DNA of 64,000 bases from Pseudoalteromonas sp. MEBiC 03607 (GTDB lineage Bacteria > Pseudomonadota > Gammaproteobacteria > Enterobacterales > Alteromonadaceae): assembly GCF_004792295.1 (NCBI RefSeq), contig NZ_SRRY01000002.1, positions 310,001-374,000 of the forward strand, read 5' to 3'. The notes beneath the pieces are model-generated. The model had not been told where the DNA came from. It was given only the letters and a program-made list of their open reading frames with translations, and ran no database searches. How positions within the stretch are numbered: the first letter of the stretch is position 1; every line of letters begins with the position of its first letter. Below, in pieces: positions 45,692-54,162 of this stretch. The position numbers were made by a program, and so were the translations under genes.

Positions 45692-45725
45692 AGGCGCGCC
45701 AGCGATTTCGCTTGACGCGCCTTTT
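45692..45725 (+). terminator. Hairpin between dnaK and dnaJ (attenuator or partial terminator)
   Basis: AGGCGCG and CGCGCCT form the outer stem, AGCG/CGCT an inner stem with ATTT loop, followed by TTT. It could reduce dnaJ relative to dnaK transcription, as hairpins at this junction do in relatives. Confidence 0.6.
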
Positions 45726-45801
45726 GCATGTATATGAACGGTAAAGTCGTTCGACTTACCTTACGCAGTGTAACTGCAGTAAAAAGAGTAGTGTGATAGA
45801 T

Positions 45802-46938
45802 ATGTCAAAAAGCGATTATTATGAAGTTCTCGGCGTGAGCAAAGATGCCAGCGAACGAGACATAAAAAAAGCGTATAAGCGCTTAGCGATGAAATATCAT
45901 CCAGACCGTACCGCAGGTGATAAAGACCTTGAAACTAAATTCAAGGAAGTAAAAGATGCCTATGAAGTACTAACTGATCCACAAAAACGTCAGATGTATG
46001 ATCAATACGGCCATGCAGCCTTTGAACAAGGTGGTGGTGGTCATGGCGGTGGCTTCGGCGGTGGTCATGGTGATTTTGGCGATATTTTTGGTGATGTGTT
46101 TGGAGATATCTTTGGTGGCGGTGGTCGTCGACAATCGCGCCAACAACGTGGGTCTGACTTACGTTACAACATGGACTTAAGCCTGGAAGAGGCGGTTCGT
46201 GGTAAAGATGTTGAAATTAAAGTGCCAACTTGGGTTAGCTGTAAACCATGTGACGGTAGCGGTGCAAAAGCGGGCTCTAAGCCAAAAACCTGTACTACGT
46301 GTCACGGTGCTGGCCAAGTACAAATGCGCCAAGGTTTCTTCGCGGTTCAGCAAACATGTCCTACGTGTCAGGGCACGGGTCAAATTATTTCTGACCCATG
46401 TGACAGCTGTCATGGCCAAGGTCGCGTAGAAAAAACGAAGACCTTATCAGTTAAGATCCCAGCAGGTGTTGATACAGGTGACCGTATTCGCTTATCAGGT
46501 GAAGGTGAAGCGGGGATGCATGGCGCACCGGCAGGTGACTTATATGTACAAGTGTCAGTACGTGAGCACCCAATCTTCCAACGTGATGGTAACAATCTGT
46601 ACTGTGAAGTACCTATTGGCTTTACAACAGCTGCACTGGGTGGCGAAATTGAAGTACCAACTTTGGATGGTCGCGCAAAACTGAAGATCCCTTCAGAAAG
46701 CCAAACAGGCAAAATGTTCCGTATGCGTGGTAAAGGCGTTAAGTCTGTTCGTAGCGGCGCACAAGGCGACTTAATCTGTAAAGTGGTTATTGAAACACCG
46801 GTGAACTTAAATGACCGTCAACGTGAATTACTTGAAGAGCTTGAGCAAAGCATGGGTAAAGATGGCTCTAAAAATCGTCCAAAAGAAAAAGGTTTCTTTG
46901 ACGGTGTGAAGAAATTCTTCGATGATCTAACTAAGTAA
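45802..46938 (+). CDS. dnaJ: Chaperone DnaJ (Hsp40)
   Basis: A 378-aa co-chaperone that stimulates DnaK ATPase activity. The J domain (1-70) has the HPD motif in KYHPDRT. A Gly/Phe-rich segment covers about 75-110. The zinc-finger domain has four CxxCxGxG motifs ([32 protein letters not shown]) at about 140-210, followed by the peptide-binding domain. I start at ATG 45802 ([12 protein letters not shown]), matching the family; the GTG 45793 adds three extra residues. A strong terminator follows at 46969. Confidence 0.98.
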   Translation: MSKSDYYEVLGVSKDASERDIKKAYKRLAMKYHPDRTAGDKDLETKFKEVKDAYEVLTDPQKRQMYDQYGHAAFEQGGGGHGGGFGGGHGDFGDIFGDVFGDIFGGGGRRQSRQQRGSDLRYNMDLSLEEAVRGKDVEIKVPTWVSCKPCDGSGAKAGSKPKTCTTCHGAGQVQMRQGFFAVQQTCPTCQGTGQIISDPCDSCHGQGRVEKTKTLSVKIPAGVDTGDRIRLSGEGEAGMHGAPAGDLYVQVSVREHPIFQRDGNNLYCEVPIGFTTAALGGEIEVPTLDGRAKLKIPSESQTGKMFRMRGKGVKSVRSGAQGDLICKVVIETPVNLNDRQRELLEELEQSMGKDGSKNRPKEKGFFDGVKKFFDDLTK

Positions 46939-46968
46939 CTCCTAGTTAAGTAACTTGAGTTAGATAGT

Positions 46969-46996
46969 AAAAAGGCGCTAATCAGCGCCTTTTTTT
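46969..46996 (+). terminator. Terminator after dnaJ
   Basis: AAAAAGGCGCT (46969-46979) pairs with AGCGCCTTTTT (46984-46994) around AATC, followed by TT; also suits the convergent yiaV-like gene. Confidence 0.92.
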
Positions 46997-47013
46997 ACGC
47001 TTCAATTTTGAGT

Positions 47014-48144
47014 TTAGTGATCTAAGAATAAGTAGTTTTGCCAGCTTTTCATTCTGATCAACACCTTACGCATCACAGAAACATGTTCAAAATGTTCTGA
47101 ATAAACAGCTACTTCAGTGCTTGTTCCTTGTGGCAGATGATATTCACTCATGTCGTCAGTGATTTTTAAAGTAACAATTGCGCGGCCTTGACGGGCAAAA
47201 AATTCAGTGCCCATCAGTGTTCCTTGTGCTTGTACTTGTCCCTCACCAATTGCGGGTAACACATCGATTACTTCTCCAGCGAAGGTTTTGCCTGGAATTG
47301 CTTTAAAGATAAAGTCAGCTTTATAACCAGGTTCGAGTCTTAATAATGAATTTTGTCGAAATGCCGCAACATAAACAGTGTCTTCTTTATGCACAAAGGT
47401 CATTACTGGTCGCAGTGGCATAGGCACGGCAATCATCCCCGGACGTAATGTCAGTTGTGTGACATAGCCGTCGGTGGGTGCATGCACACTAGTGCTGTCT
47501 AAGTTAAATTGGGCTTGCTCTAAATTAGCGCGAGCAGTGGCTATTTTTGTTTGTTCGCCGTTAATTTCTGACTCAAATGCTAGTTTCTGACGTAACTCTT
47601 CGGCTTGTGCTGCTTCGTAACTTGCTTTTGCCGCTAAATACACCCCTAATTTATTATCAACTTGGCCTTTTGAATAGGCGCCGCTTTTTGCGCCTTTTTC
47701 ATAGCGTTCGTATTCTTTCTTACTACGGTCATATTCAGCTTTAGCCATCAGCGCACTGGCTTGTGCTGATTTATAGGCAGCTTCTAAACCAAGTACCGAT
47801 TGTTTTGCATCTTGTAAAGCTGCAATAGCTTGATTTAGTTTTGCTCGATATAAGGTGTCGTCTAGGCGAAACAATAAGTCGCCTTTTTTAACTGGTTGAT
47901 TCGGCTTTACCGCAACTTCTTCTACTGTACCACGCACATTTGGCACAATCGGCGTTGTAACATACGCACTACTCGCCATATTTGAATGTGGGTGGTTATA
48001 GTTCATTAATAGAATTAATGCGCCGATCAGTACTACACCACCAAGAACAGCGGTTGGCACTGTCCATTTGTTAAGCGGGATTTTAAAGAGTTTGAAGATG
48101 CCAATGCACAATGCGGTATATGTAAGTATTAATAACAAATCCAT
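47014..48144 (-). CDS. HlyD-family membrane-fusion protein, YiaV-like
   Basis: A 376-aa inner-membrane protein with two N-terminal helices (about 3-20 and 32-50), a periplasmic lipoyl half (VRGTVEEVAVKPNQPVKKGD) near 72, a long Ala-rich coiled hairpin (about 95-215) and the second lipoyl half (APTDGYVTQLTLRPGMI). It fits the EmrA/AaeA-like efflux adaptor class, and together with the DUF3302 gene upstream it matches the E. coli yiaW-yiaV pair. The start is 3 bp after the DUF3302 stop. No pump gene is adjacent, so its transporter partner is unknown. Confidence 0.87.
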   Translation of the reverse strand: MDLLLILTYTALCIGIFKLFKIPLNKWTVPTAVLGGVVLIGALILLMNYNHPHSNMASSAYVTTPIVPNVRGTVEEVAVKPNQPVKKGDLLFRLDDTLYRAKLNQAIAALQDAKQSVLGLEAAYKSAQASALMAKAEYDRSKKEYERYEKGAKSGAYSKGQVDNKLGVYLAAKASYEAAQAEELRQKLAFESEINGEQTKIATARANLEQAQFNLDSTSVHAPTDGYVTQLTLRPGMIAVPMPLRPVMTFVHKEDTVYVAAFRQNSLLRLEPGYKADFIFKAIPGKTFAGEVIDVLPAIGEGQVQAQGTLMGTEFFARQGRAIVTLKITDDMSEYHLPQGTSTEVAVYSEHFEHVSVMRKVLIRMKSWQNYLFLDH

Positions 48145-48147
48145 ATT

Positions 48148-48492
48148 CTATTTCTCTTTATTATTCGATTGAGCATTAATTTGTGCTTGTAGTGCTGCCA
48201 CTGTGGCTGTCAGGCTAGCCACTTTCTCAGCTAAGTCTTCTTGTTCCTTTTGAATTTGGTTAAAACCCCAGCCGCGGTCATCACGCCACAAGGTGGCCCA
48301 AACCCATAAAAATGGCCATAGTACGTGTAGGGTAAATAGGCTAACCCAGCCTGCATAATGGATGGCATCTTGGTGGGGGTGATTACGTTTTTTGGCAATT
48401 TCGTAGGGAATATCGTGAATGGCTATCACACCATAAAATATTACGACGGTCACAAACACTAGCATGGCTAGTGCAAAGTAGTCTAAAAACAT
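48148..48492 (-). CDS. DUF3302-family inner-membrane protein, YiaW-like
   Basis: A 114-aa protein with two membrane helices (about 5-25 and 48-68) and a C-terminal coiled segment. The DUF3302 motif is visible in FLDYFALAMLVFVTVVIFYG, IHDIPYEIAKKRNHPHQDAIHYAGWVSL and LWRDDRGWG. In E. coli YiaW is encoded next to YiaV, as here. Function unknown; probably a helper of the adaptor-type efflux protein. AGGAAAGGAAA precedes the ATG. Confidence 0.85.
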   Translation of the reverse strand: MFLDYFALAMLVFVTVVIFYGVIAIHDIPYEIAKKRNHPHQDAIHYAGWVSLFTLHVLWPFLWVWATLWRDDRGWGFNQIQKEQEDLAEKVASLTATVAALQAQINAQSNNKEK

Positions 48493-48568
48493 GTAGTTTC
48501 CTTTCCTTAACTAATACTGAATTCATAATACGTTATATTTTTTTAATTCCTAGTGGGTATTTTCAGAT

Positions 48569-48805
48569 TCAGTTTAGTACTACGTAGTAATCATTTTCAG
48601 CTAGGCATCGGCATAATATGACATCGTCCTTAAAGGTTGTTTCTTGGATCTGACCTTTTTCTATTCCTAGTGTTTTGCATTTACTTTGGCAATCTATAAA
48701 CGCGGTCCATGCTACGTATTCATTACAAACAAAATTAATTGAATACAAGAGTGTGATGATGATAAAACATTGTTTCGCCAAATAGAGACTAATGTGTTTT
48801 GACAT
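48569..48805 (-). CDS. Small cysteine-rich exported protein, unknown
   Basis: A 78-aa protein not recognised as a family. An N-terminal hydrophobic segment (QCFIIITLLYSINFVC) looks like a signal peptide or anchor. The rest has five or six cysteines, including DCQSKCKTLG and LCRCLAEND, suggesting disulfides in the periplasm. A GTG start at 48814 would add three residues; the Shine-Dalgarno is weak in either case. It is isolated between the yiaW-like gene and ybaK, with no operon context. It could be a spurious frame, hence the lower confidence. Confidence 0.42.
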   Translation of the reverse strand: MSKHISLYLAKQCFIIITLLYSINFVCNEYVAWTAFIDCQSKCKTLGIEKGQIQETTFKDDVILCRCLAENDYYVVLN

Positions 48806-48959
48806 AGTTGCCACGCTTTATCTATTGCTCATACTTTTAGTGTAGCTTATCAGTGTGGTTTTTCGGGATATTTACTATGCAAAGCCTGTATTTTCTTACT
48901 ATGCCAAGTGCCCAAAGCTTTGATAAAGTTCAGGCGCTTTTTTGTTAAAGGAACTTTTA

Positions 48960-49421
48960 ATGACACCTGCAATCAATTTATTAAAAAACAAAGGTATTTT
49001 TTATGATGTGCTGAGTTATCATCACGATCCTGCACATACCCAATTTGGCCTTGAAGCGGTTGAAAAGCTTAACTTGCCCGCTGAGCAAGTGTTTAAAACT
49101 TTAGTCCTTGAAAATGCCGAACAACAGCTTTTGGTTGCAGTAGTCCCTGTGAGTCAACAGGTAAATATGAAGATGCTTGCTAAGGCAGCAAAAGTAAAAA
49201 AAGTAACTATGGCCCCTCAGCAGAAAGTAGAAAACACAACTGGTTATATTTTGGGGGGAGTCAGTCCGCTTGGCCAAAAGAAGCGTTTACCGACTTTTAT
49301 TCATCAATCTGCAATAAATTTCGATACTATCTATGTTTCAGCCGGTAAGCGAGGCCTTGAAATTGCGCTTAAGCCCCATGACTTGTGTAGTCTATTAAAT
49401 GCTAGATTGGTTGATTTTTGA
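48960..49421 (+). CDS. ybaK: YbaK/EbsC-family aminoacyl-tRNA deacylase
   Basis: A 153-aa trans-editing protein that hydrolyses mischarged Cys-tRNA(Pro) in E. coli. The pattern fits: MTPAINLLKNKGIFYDVLSYHHDP, AEQVFKTLVLENAEQQLLVAVVPV, MKMLAKAAKVKKVTMA and TGYILGGVSPLGQKKRLPTFI, including the conserved GG-x-S-P-x-G and Lys. I start it at ATG 48960, which has AAAGGAAC just upstream. Monocistronic. Confidence 0.92.
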   Translation: MTPAINLLKNKGIFYDVLSYHHDPAHTQFGLEAVEKLNLPAEQVFKTLVLENAEQQLLVAVVPVSQQVNMKMLAKAAKVKKVTMAPQQKVENTTGYILGGVSPLGQKKRLPTFIHQSAINFDTIYVSAGKRGLEIALKPHDLCSLLNARLVDF

Positions 49422-49540
49422 ACATTTAATGTAACTAATTTTACTTTTTTTTAAAAAAGAGTTTGTCCTTAATCTGAATCTAGCTAAGCTAATAATGCGT
49501 TATTAATTCGAATAACGATTTATCTTAAAGGATTCAGGAT

Positions 49541-50023
49541 ATGAAAAAAATTATTGCTATTTCTGCACTTTCTCTACTTCCACTTTCAAATGCAATGGCT
49601 GATCAAGACATCGGTTGTGGTTTAGGTTCAATGTTATTTGCTGGTCAACAAGGTAAAGTTGTTAAAGTTCTTGGTGCAACGACAAATGGTATTTCAGGTA
49701 ACCAAACATTTGGTATTACATTTGGTACTTTAGGATGTAACGGTAATGGTACAGTGACAGCTTCAACTAAAGTTGCGACATTCATTGATGGCAATATGGA
49801 ACAACTTGCACGTGATATGTCACGTGGCGAAGGTGAAACTCTTGATACGCTGGCTGAAGTATGGGGCGTTCAAGCGCAAGATAAAGCAGCATTCAATAAG
49901 TTAGTACAGACACAGTTTACTAACGTATTCACATCAGAAAATGTGACATCTCAATTAGTTTTAGAGAACCTTAATACGCTTGTTGCTAGCGATGCGCAAC
50001 TTGCTACTTACACACTATCTTAA
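49541..50023 (+). CDS. DUF3015-family secreted protein
   Basis: A 160-aa exported protein: signal peptide of about 20 residues (SNAMADQ), then DIGCGLGSMLFAGQQGKVVKVLGATTNG and CNGNGTVTASTKVATFIDGNMEQLARDMSRGEGETLDTLAEVWGV, which are the DUF3015 hallmarks. Two cysteines may pair. Function unknown. AAAGGATT precedes the ATG by 8 bp. A hairpin at 50047 follows the stop, so it is separate from the DUF4105 gene. Confidence 0.88.
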   Translation: MKKIIAISALSLLPLSNAMADQDIGCGLGSMLFAGQQGKVVKVLGATTNGISGNQTFGITFGTLGCNGNGTVTASTKVATFIDGNMEQLARDMSRGEGETLDTLAEVWGVQAQDKAAFNKLVQTQFTNVFTSENVTSQLVLENLNTLVASDAQLATYTLS

Positions 50024-50046
50024 TCTAGCGTGTACTTTTTAAATAT

Positions 50047-50066
50047 AAAGCCCTTAATGGGCTTTT
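50047..50066 (+). terminator. Terminator of the DUF3015 gene
   Basis: AAAGCCC (50047-50053) pairs with GGGCTTT (50059-50065), followed by T. It sits inside the longest reading of the next gene, which supports a later start for that gene. Confidence 0.72.
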
Positions 50067-50074
50067 ATTCTATT

Positions 50075-51898
50075 ATGCGTGGTATTTTACTTTCTTCTTG
50101 TTTGTTATTCAGCTGTTTAGCATATTCAACAACACCGACACTCGAAATAGCTCATCATCCTTATTGGCTTAAGCTCGGTCATTATAATCAGCCTTTTCTT
50201 TCTATGTATGAAAGTGAAGTGGATAGCTCAGAATTTTTCTTTTCTGAGGTGGGAAAAACAGACCCTCATGCAGAGCTTTTAGCGACTATAGCGGCGTTTA
50301 AAAGCGATGATGATAACCAGGCAAAGTGCCGTTTTCCTGCTCGCTATAACTGGCTAAAAGAACATTTCTTTACAAATTGGCCTGCACTTTCTTGCCCTGA
50401 ATTTGAAACATGGCAACAGCTTATCAACCCAAAAGGTATGACTCTAGTCTTCCCGACCGCGTTTATGAATGATCCGTCCTCGATGTTTGGTCATACTCTA
50501 TTACGTATTGATGCGAAGGACCAAACCCGCAGTAGAGAGCTCATCGCTTTTGCTGTTAACTTTGCTGCAGAGCCTGATGTTACTGATAATGCCGCTTTAT
50601 ATGCTTTAAAAGGTATTATTGGTCAATATCCAGGTAAGTTCACTTTAATGCCGTATTATCGCAAAGTCCGTGAATATAATGACTTAGAATCTCGTGATAT
50701 ATGGGAATATAAACTCTCATTATCTGATCAAGAAATTCAGCGTGTGTTATTACATTTATGGGAAATGCAGTGGGCCACGTTTGATTATTTTTTTGTTGAT
50801 GAAAACTGCTCGTATCAGCTGTTAGCATTACTGCAACTTGCACGAGATGATTTATCTTTAACTGCTCCATTTTCTTCGCATGCGATCCCATCAGATACGG
50901 TTGCAGCTCTTAAGCAACATGGATTATTACAGCCGCCTCGATACCGTGCTGCATCGGGCACTAAATTGATCAATTATGAAAGCCAACTCACAGAGCAGCA
51001 GGTTTACCTTGCTCGTTTACTGCGTGATGGAGTAGCGCTAGATGAATTATCGCTCACACCTGAGCAGGCTGTGCCTATCCTTGAGATGGCGTATGAGTGG
51101 TTAAATTACCAATATTATGATCAAGGATTAGCACGTGATGCAATTGCTCCTCGATTAACAAAGCTGTTGCATCAACGCAGTCAATTCCATGTGGTTTCGC
51201 CTTTCAAGCCTGCGCCAAAGCCTCGAGTGAGTCCTGATAATGGTCATGGCTCTAGTCGTGTTGGTGTAATATTTAATGATTATGAGCATACCGCTAGTCG
51301 GTTTGGTTTAACATATCGTGTTGCTTATCATGATTTACTTGATAATCCCGGTGGTTTTATTCCTGGTGCGCAAATTAGTTTTTTTGACTTAGAGGTAAAC
51401 CAAGATAGTAACGAGAATCTTCATCTCGAGCGTTTGCTTTTAATTGATGCAATGTCATTAGCACCTGACAATGGCTTATTTAATTCTTGGTCATGGAATG
51501 TTCGTGCTGGGTTTGACCGTCAACCAACACAGACGAAGCGAGAAGGTCGTCTGTTTTTACAAGGCGGCTATGGCAAGTCTTTTGGTGATGCATCACACTT
51601 GCAAAGCTATTTGCTTGGCTCATCAGTTGTTCAATCAGGTGATTTGATAGATTCTGTCTCGTTTGGGCTAGGAAGCGAAGCAGGTGTTATTTGGCAAGTT
51701 ACCGATTCACAAAAGCTTGCTTTGAGTGGTCAGGCTTTTTGGCTGATGAATGAACCAAGTGTTGATTATCAGCTAACGTTTTCTGCTCATTGGCAAATAG
51801 CGTTGGCTCAGAATTGGGGGCTTAGAAGCTCAGCTATTTATCAAGATTGGCAACGTTCTGAACAGCAATTTAAATTGCAGCTTTTCCATTACTTTTAG
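50075..51898 (+). CDS. DUF4105/Lnb-type outer-membrane-associated protein
   Basis: A 607-aa protein with a signal peptide (MRGILLSSCLLFSCLAYS). The DUF4105 domain is visible in CRFPARYNWLKEHF (a Cys-rich pattern), PKGMTLVFPTAFMNDPSSMFGHTLLRID, WEYKLSLSDQEIQRVLLHLWEM and FVDENCSYQLLALL. The conserved FGHTLLR and ENCSY motifs are probably catalytic. Relatives include the N-terminal domain of lacto-N-biosidase accessory proteins. The C-terminal 200 residues alternate aromatic strands, like an outer-membrane barrel. I start at ATG 50075, since the hairpin at 50047 precedes it. It ends 4 bp into umuC, tail to tail. Confidence 0.8.
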   Translation: MRGILLSSCLLFSCLAYSTTPTLEIAHHPYWLKLGHYNQPFLSMYESEVDSSEFFFSEVGKTDPHAELLATIAAFKSDDDNQAKCRFPARYNWLKEHFFTNWPALSCPEFETWQQLINPKGMTLVFPTAFMNDPSSMFGHTLLRIDAKDQTRSRELIAFAVNFAAEPDVTDNAALYALKGIIGQYPGKFTLMPYYRKVREYNDLESRDIWEYKLSLSDQEIQRVLLHLWEMQWATFDYFFVDENCSYQLLALLQLARDDLSLTAPFSSHAIPSDTVAALKQHGLLQPPRYRAASGTKLINYESQLTEQQVYLARLLRDGVALDELSLTPEQAVPILEMAYEWLNYQYYDQGLARDAIAPRLTKLLHQRSQFHVVSPFKPAPKPRVSPDNGHGSSRVGVIFNDYEHTASRFGLTYRVAYHDLLDNPGGFIPGAQISFFDLEVNQDSNENLHLERLLLIDAMSLAPDNGLFNSWSWNVRAGFDRQPTQTKREGRLFLQGGYGKSFGDASHLQSYLLGSSVVQSGDLIDSVSFGLGSEAGVIWQVTDSQKLALSGQAFWLMNEPSVDYQLTFSAHWQIALAQNWGLRSSAIYQDWQRSEQQFKLQLFHYF

Positions 51899-53151
51899 CA
51901 GTGTATTTTTGGTAGGTTATGCCAGCGAGTAGTGTAGTGCGGTGATAAATACTCTCGCTTCATATGCCAACGAGTGGTTGTGGTTTCGCTTGCAAGGGCA
52001 AGCGTACCAACACCGTAACGAGCATTTATTTTGTCTAAACATTTCATTAGGCTTGGGTTATCGATAGGTGCTTGAAATAAATCAGGTTGCTGAAACATTT
52101 GGCTCGATAACTCTAGCGCACCGACACCACATTTGTAAAAGGGTACGCCGGGTTTATATAAGTCTTTAAAGACTTCGCTGATAGCGTTAGCAAATACACG
52201 GCTGTCAGCTGTGGCAACACTAAACTCATAAATATAGGATTTTTTATAATAGCCATCTTGATGAGGTGAGCTGGCGACAAACATTAATAAACGTTGTGTG
52301 AGTGACCCTTGTGTGCGTAACTTACGGGCAACAATAACGGCGTGATTAATAAGTGCGGTTTTTAGCGCTGTGGCATCGGTGATACGTTCCCCAAAACTAC
52401 GGGTCGAAAATATCTCTTTTTTATCTTGGCGCACGTCATCCCATGCTAAACAGCTTTTACCACGTAACTCGTTTACTGTACGCTCGAGTACAATACTGAA
52501 CAGGCGTTTCATTTTTCGAGGCTCTTGTTCGGCTAAATCAAAAGCAGTATTGATATTCATCGCTTTGAGCTTTTTAGCTAAGCGTCGACCAACCCCCCAA
52601 ACATCTTGTACATCCATGGCTTTTAAAATGGCTATTCGTGACGCTTCTGAATCAATCACTGCTACGCCATCAAAGCCCGATAGTTTTTTTGCTGCATGAT
52701 TGGCGGCTTTAGCAAGGGTTGCCGTTGGGCCAAAACCCACTCCAACAGGCAGTTTTGTTTCGCGCCATACGGTACGGCGAATATGATGACCATAACTATG
52801 CCAATCATCAACAAGCTTGTTGAAACCTGTAAAGTTTAAAAACGACTCATCAATAGAGTATATGTGCTGATTATCGCAAAAGCGGCCAATCACGTTCATC
52901 ATCCGTTCGCTTAAATCCGCATACAGCTCATAGTTAGATGAGCGGATCACCACCTGGTTATCTTCGAGTAATTGTTTTACCTGAAAATAGGGCTGAAACT
53001 TTGGAATAGCTAGCTTTCGTGCAATAGGACACACAGCACAAATACAGCCATCATTGTTGGTGAGTACCACTACAGGTTTACTGCGAATAGCTGGATCAAA
53101 TACTTTTTCGGCACTGGCATAAAAGGCCACCGCATCGACTAAGGCGTACAT
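51895..53151 (-). CDS. umuC: DNA polymerase V catalytic subunit UmuC
   Basis: Y-family translesion polymerase of 418 aa. The active-site residues appear in MYALVDAVAFYASAEKVFDP (first Asp) and IYSIDESFLNF (second Asp and Glu). Finger and palm segments (VGVGFGPTATLAKAANHAAKK) and the helix-hairpin-helix region (VWGVGRRLAKKLKAMNINTAFDLA) follow. It overlaps umuD by 13 bp, which couples their translation. It replicates past DNA lesions when activated by UmuD' and RecA. It should be LexA-controlled through the box at 53560. Confidence 0.96.
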   Translation of the reverse strand: MYALVDAVAFYASAEKVFDPAIRSKPVVVLTNNDGCICAVCPIARKLAIPKFQPYFQVKQLLEDNQVVIRSSNYELYADLSERMMNVIGRFCDNQHIYSIDESFLNFTGFNKLVDDWHSYGHHIRRTVWRETKLPVGVGFGPTATLAKAANHAAKKLSGFDGVAVIDSEASRIAILKAMDVQDVWGVGRRLAKKLKAMNINTAFDLAEQEPRKMKRLFSIVLERTVNELRGKSCLAWDDVRQDKKEIFSTRSFGERITDATALKTALINHAVIVARKLRTQGSLTQRLLMFVASSPHQDGYYKKSYIYEFSVATADSRVFANAISEVFKDLYKPGVPFYKCGVGALELSSQMFQQPDLFQAPIDNPSLMKCLDKINARYGVGTLALASETTTTRWHMKREYLSPHYTTRWHNLPKIHC

Positions 53152-53552
53152 GCTAATAGCTCTTTACTACTGCGATGTAAGCGAATTGAGCGGGTGACCA
53201 CGCCTTCTAATTGAAATTCATCAGATTGACGTAGTTGCACTGCAGGGTATTTAGGCGAGGCTGATAATAACTGTGCATTGTGTTTATCTAGTAGTTTACA
53301 AACAAATAAACCATTTAGATTCGCCACGATGACATCGCCATTTTTAACGTCTTCGGCGCGATCAACCAGTAATAAGTCACCATCAAAAATCCCCACACCT
53401 TGCATTGATTCGCCAGAGGCAATACCAATAAAGGTTGCATCAGGGTGTTTAATCAACAGCTGATCTAATGATAGGCCAAGCTCTTTGTATTGTGCTGCTG
53501 GTGATTCAAAACCACACACGCCAGCTTCGATATAAATAGGAATAACACGCAT
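53139..53552 (-). CDS. umuD: Translesion polymerase V accessory UmuD with short N-terminal arm
   Basis: Self-cleaving protein of 137 aa, activated by RecA to UmuD'. The cleavage site is Cys13-Gly14 in AGVCGFESPAAQY. The catalytic Ser49 (ASGESM) and Lys86 (FVCKLL) keep the exact spacing of E. coli UmuD (Cys24-Ser60 36 residues, Ser60-Lys97 37). The arm before the cleavage site is about 11 residues shorter than in E. coli, so the uncleaved form may differ in behaviour. Start ATG 53552 is the first in frame and lies 7 bp from the LexA palindrome. Confidence 0.95.
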   Translation of the reverse strand: MRVIPIYIEAGVCGFESPAAQYKELGLSLDQLLIKHPDATFIGIASGESMQGVGIFDGDLLLVDRAEDVKNGDVIVANLNGLFVCKLLDKHNAQLLSASPKYPAVQLRQSDEFQLEGVVTRSIRLHRSSKELLACTP

Positions 53553-53559
53553 AACAAAA

Positions 53560-53591
53560 CCACTATACTGTATGTTTGTACAGTATAGTGG
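53560..53591 (-). promoter_or_regulatory. LexA (SOS) box of umuDC, 32-bp perfect palindrome
   Basis: Arms CCACTATACTGT (53560-53571) and ACAGTATAGTGG (53580-53591) flank ATGTTTGT. The core CTGT-N8-ACAG matches the gammaproteobacterial LexA consensus exactly. It overlaps the -10 of the promoter at 53582-53610. Confidence 0.93.
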
Positions 53592-53610
53592 TTTGTGGTT
53601 ATCTTGCCAA
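53582..53610 (-). promoter_or_regulatory. Sigma-70 promoter of umuDC
   Basis: On the minus strand TTGGCA (53610-53605), 17 bp, TATACT (53587-53582). The -10 lies inside the LexA palindrome, which explains SOS repression. Confidence 0.75.
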
Positions 53611-53615
53611 TAAGA

Positions 53616-54050
53616 TCACGGGGTGTTGTGATTGATATTTTTGATCATGGTTGTGGCTATATCGATAAAATCACGTACTTGCTGATCAGTTAAACCTTGG
53701 CAAAGTTTGGCATCAACCTCTTGCTCAGCAACTTCTAAGCGCGAGAACAGAGCGTTACCTTGTTCAGTAAACGATAAAATTAAACAGCGCTTATCATTTT
53801 CGTCAGCACATTTAGAAACCAGTTCAAGTTTTATAAGCTCTTTTAATAAGCGTGCTATTTGTGCTTTATCTCGACCCGTTTTGGCAACAATATCATTCGC
53901 GGTACAGTGCTGTGTTTCGGCAATAATATGTAAGCAGCGGACATGTAGTGCATTAAGACCCAACTCGTTGGCGTTAATGGCTTTGCGTACAGTGACGCGA
54001 TAACTTTGTGCCAGTGTAAATAAAGCAGAAGAAAGAGAGGTTTGTGGCAT
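53616..54050 (-). CDS. MarR-family transcriptional regulator (adjacent to SIP gene)
   Basis: A 144-aa winged-helix regulator: LNALHVRCLHIIAETQHCTANDIVAKTGRDKAQIARLLKELIKLELV is the DNA-binding region, followed by the wing DKRCLILSFTEQG. It is divergent from the siderophore-interacting protein gene, with two palindromes in the 112-bp intergenic region that could be its operators. Control of that operon is inferred from layout. Confidence 0.86.
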   Translation of the reverse strand: MPQTSLSSALFTLAQSYRVTVRKAINANELGLNALHVRCLHIIAETQHCTANDIVAKTGRDKAQIARLLKELIKLELVSKCADENDKRCLILSFTEQGNALFSRLEVAEQEVDAKLCQGLTDQQVRDFIDIATTMIKNINHNTP

Positions 54051-54081
54051 GGTTCACCTAAATTAAGCTAGTTAGCATTAG

Positions 54082-54094
54082 TTGACAAAGTCAA
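54082..54094. promoter_or_regulatory. Palindrome TTGAC-N3-GTCAA, candidate MarR operator
   Basis: Perfect 5-bp arms (54082-54086 and 54090-54094) spaced by AAA, 32 bp from the marR start codon. It shares its half site with the palindrome at 54105. Confidence 0.5.
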
Positions 54095-54104
54095 TCAAAA
54101 GCGT

Positions 54105-54125
54105 ATAGTTGACTATATCAACTAT
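54105..54125. promoter_or_regulatory. Palindrome ATAGTTGA-N5-TCAACTAT, candidate MarR operator
   Basis: Perfect 8-bp arms (54105-54112 and 54118-54125) around CTATA. It lies 37 bp before the SIP gene start, near the expected promoter, and shares the GTTGA half site with the first palindrome. Confidence 0.62.
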
Positions 54126-54162
54126 TGGGGCGTTGTGCAATTTAACCAGCTAGGAGACCAAC

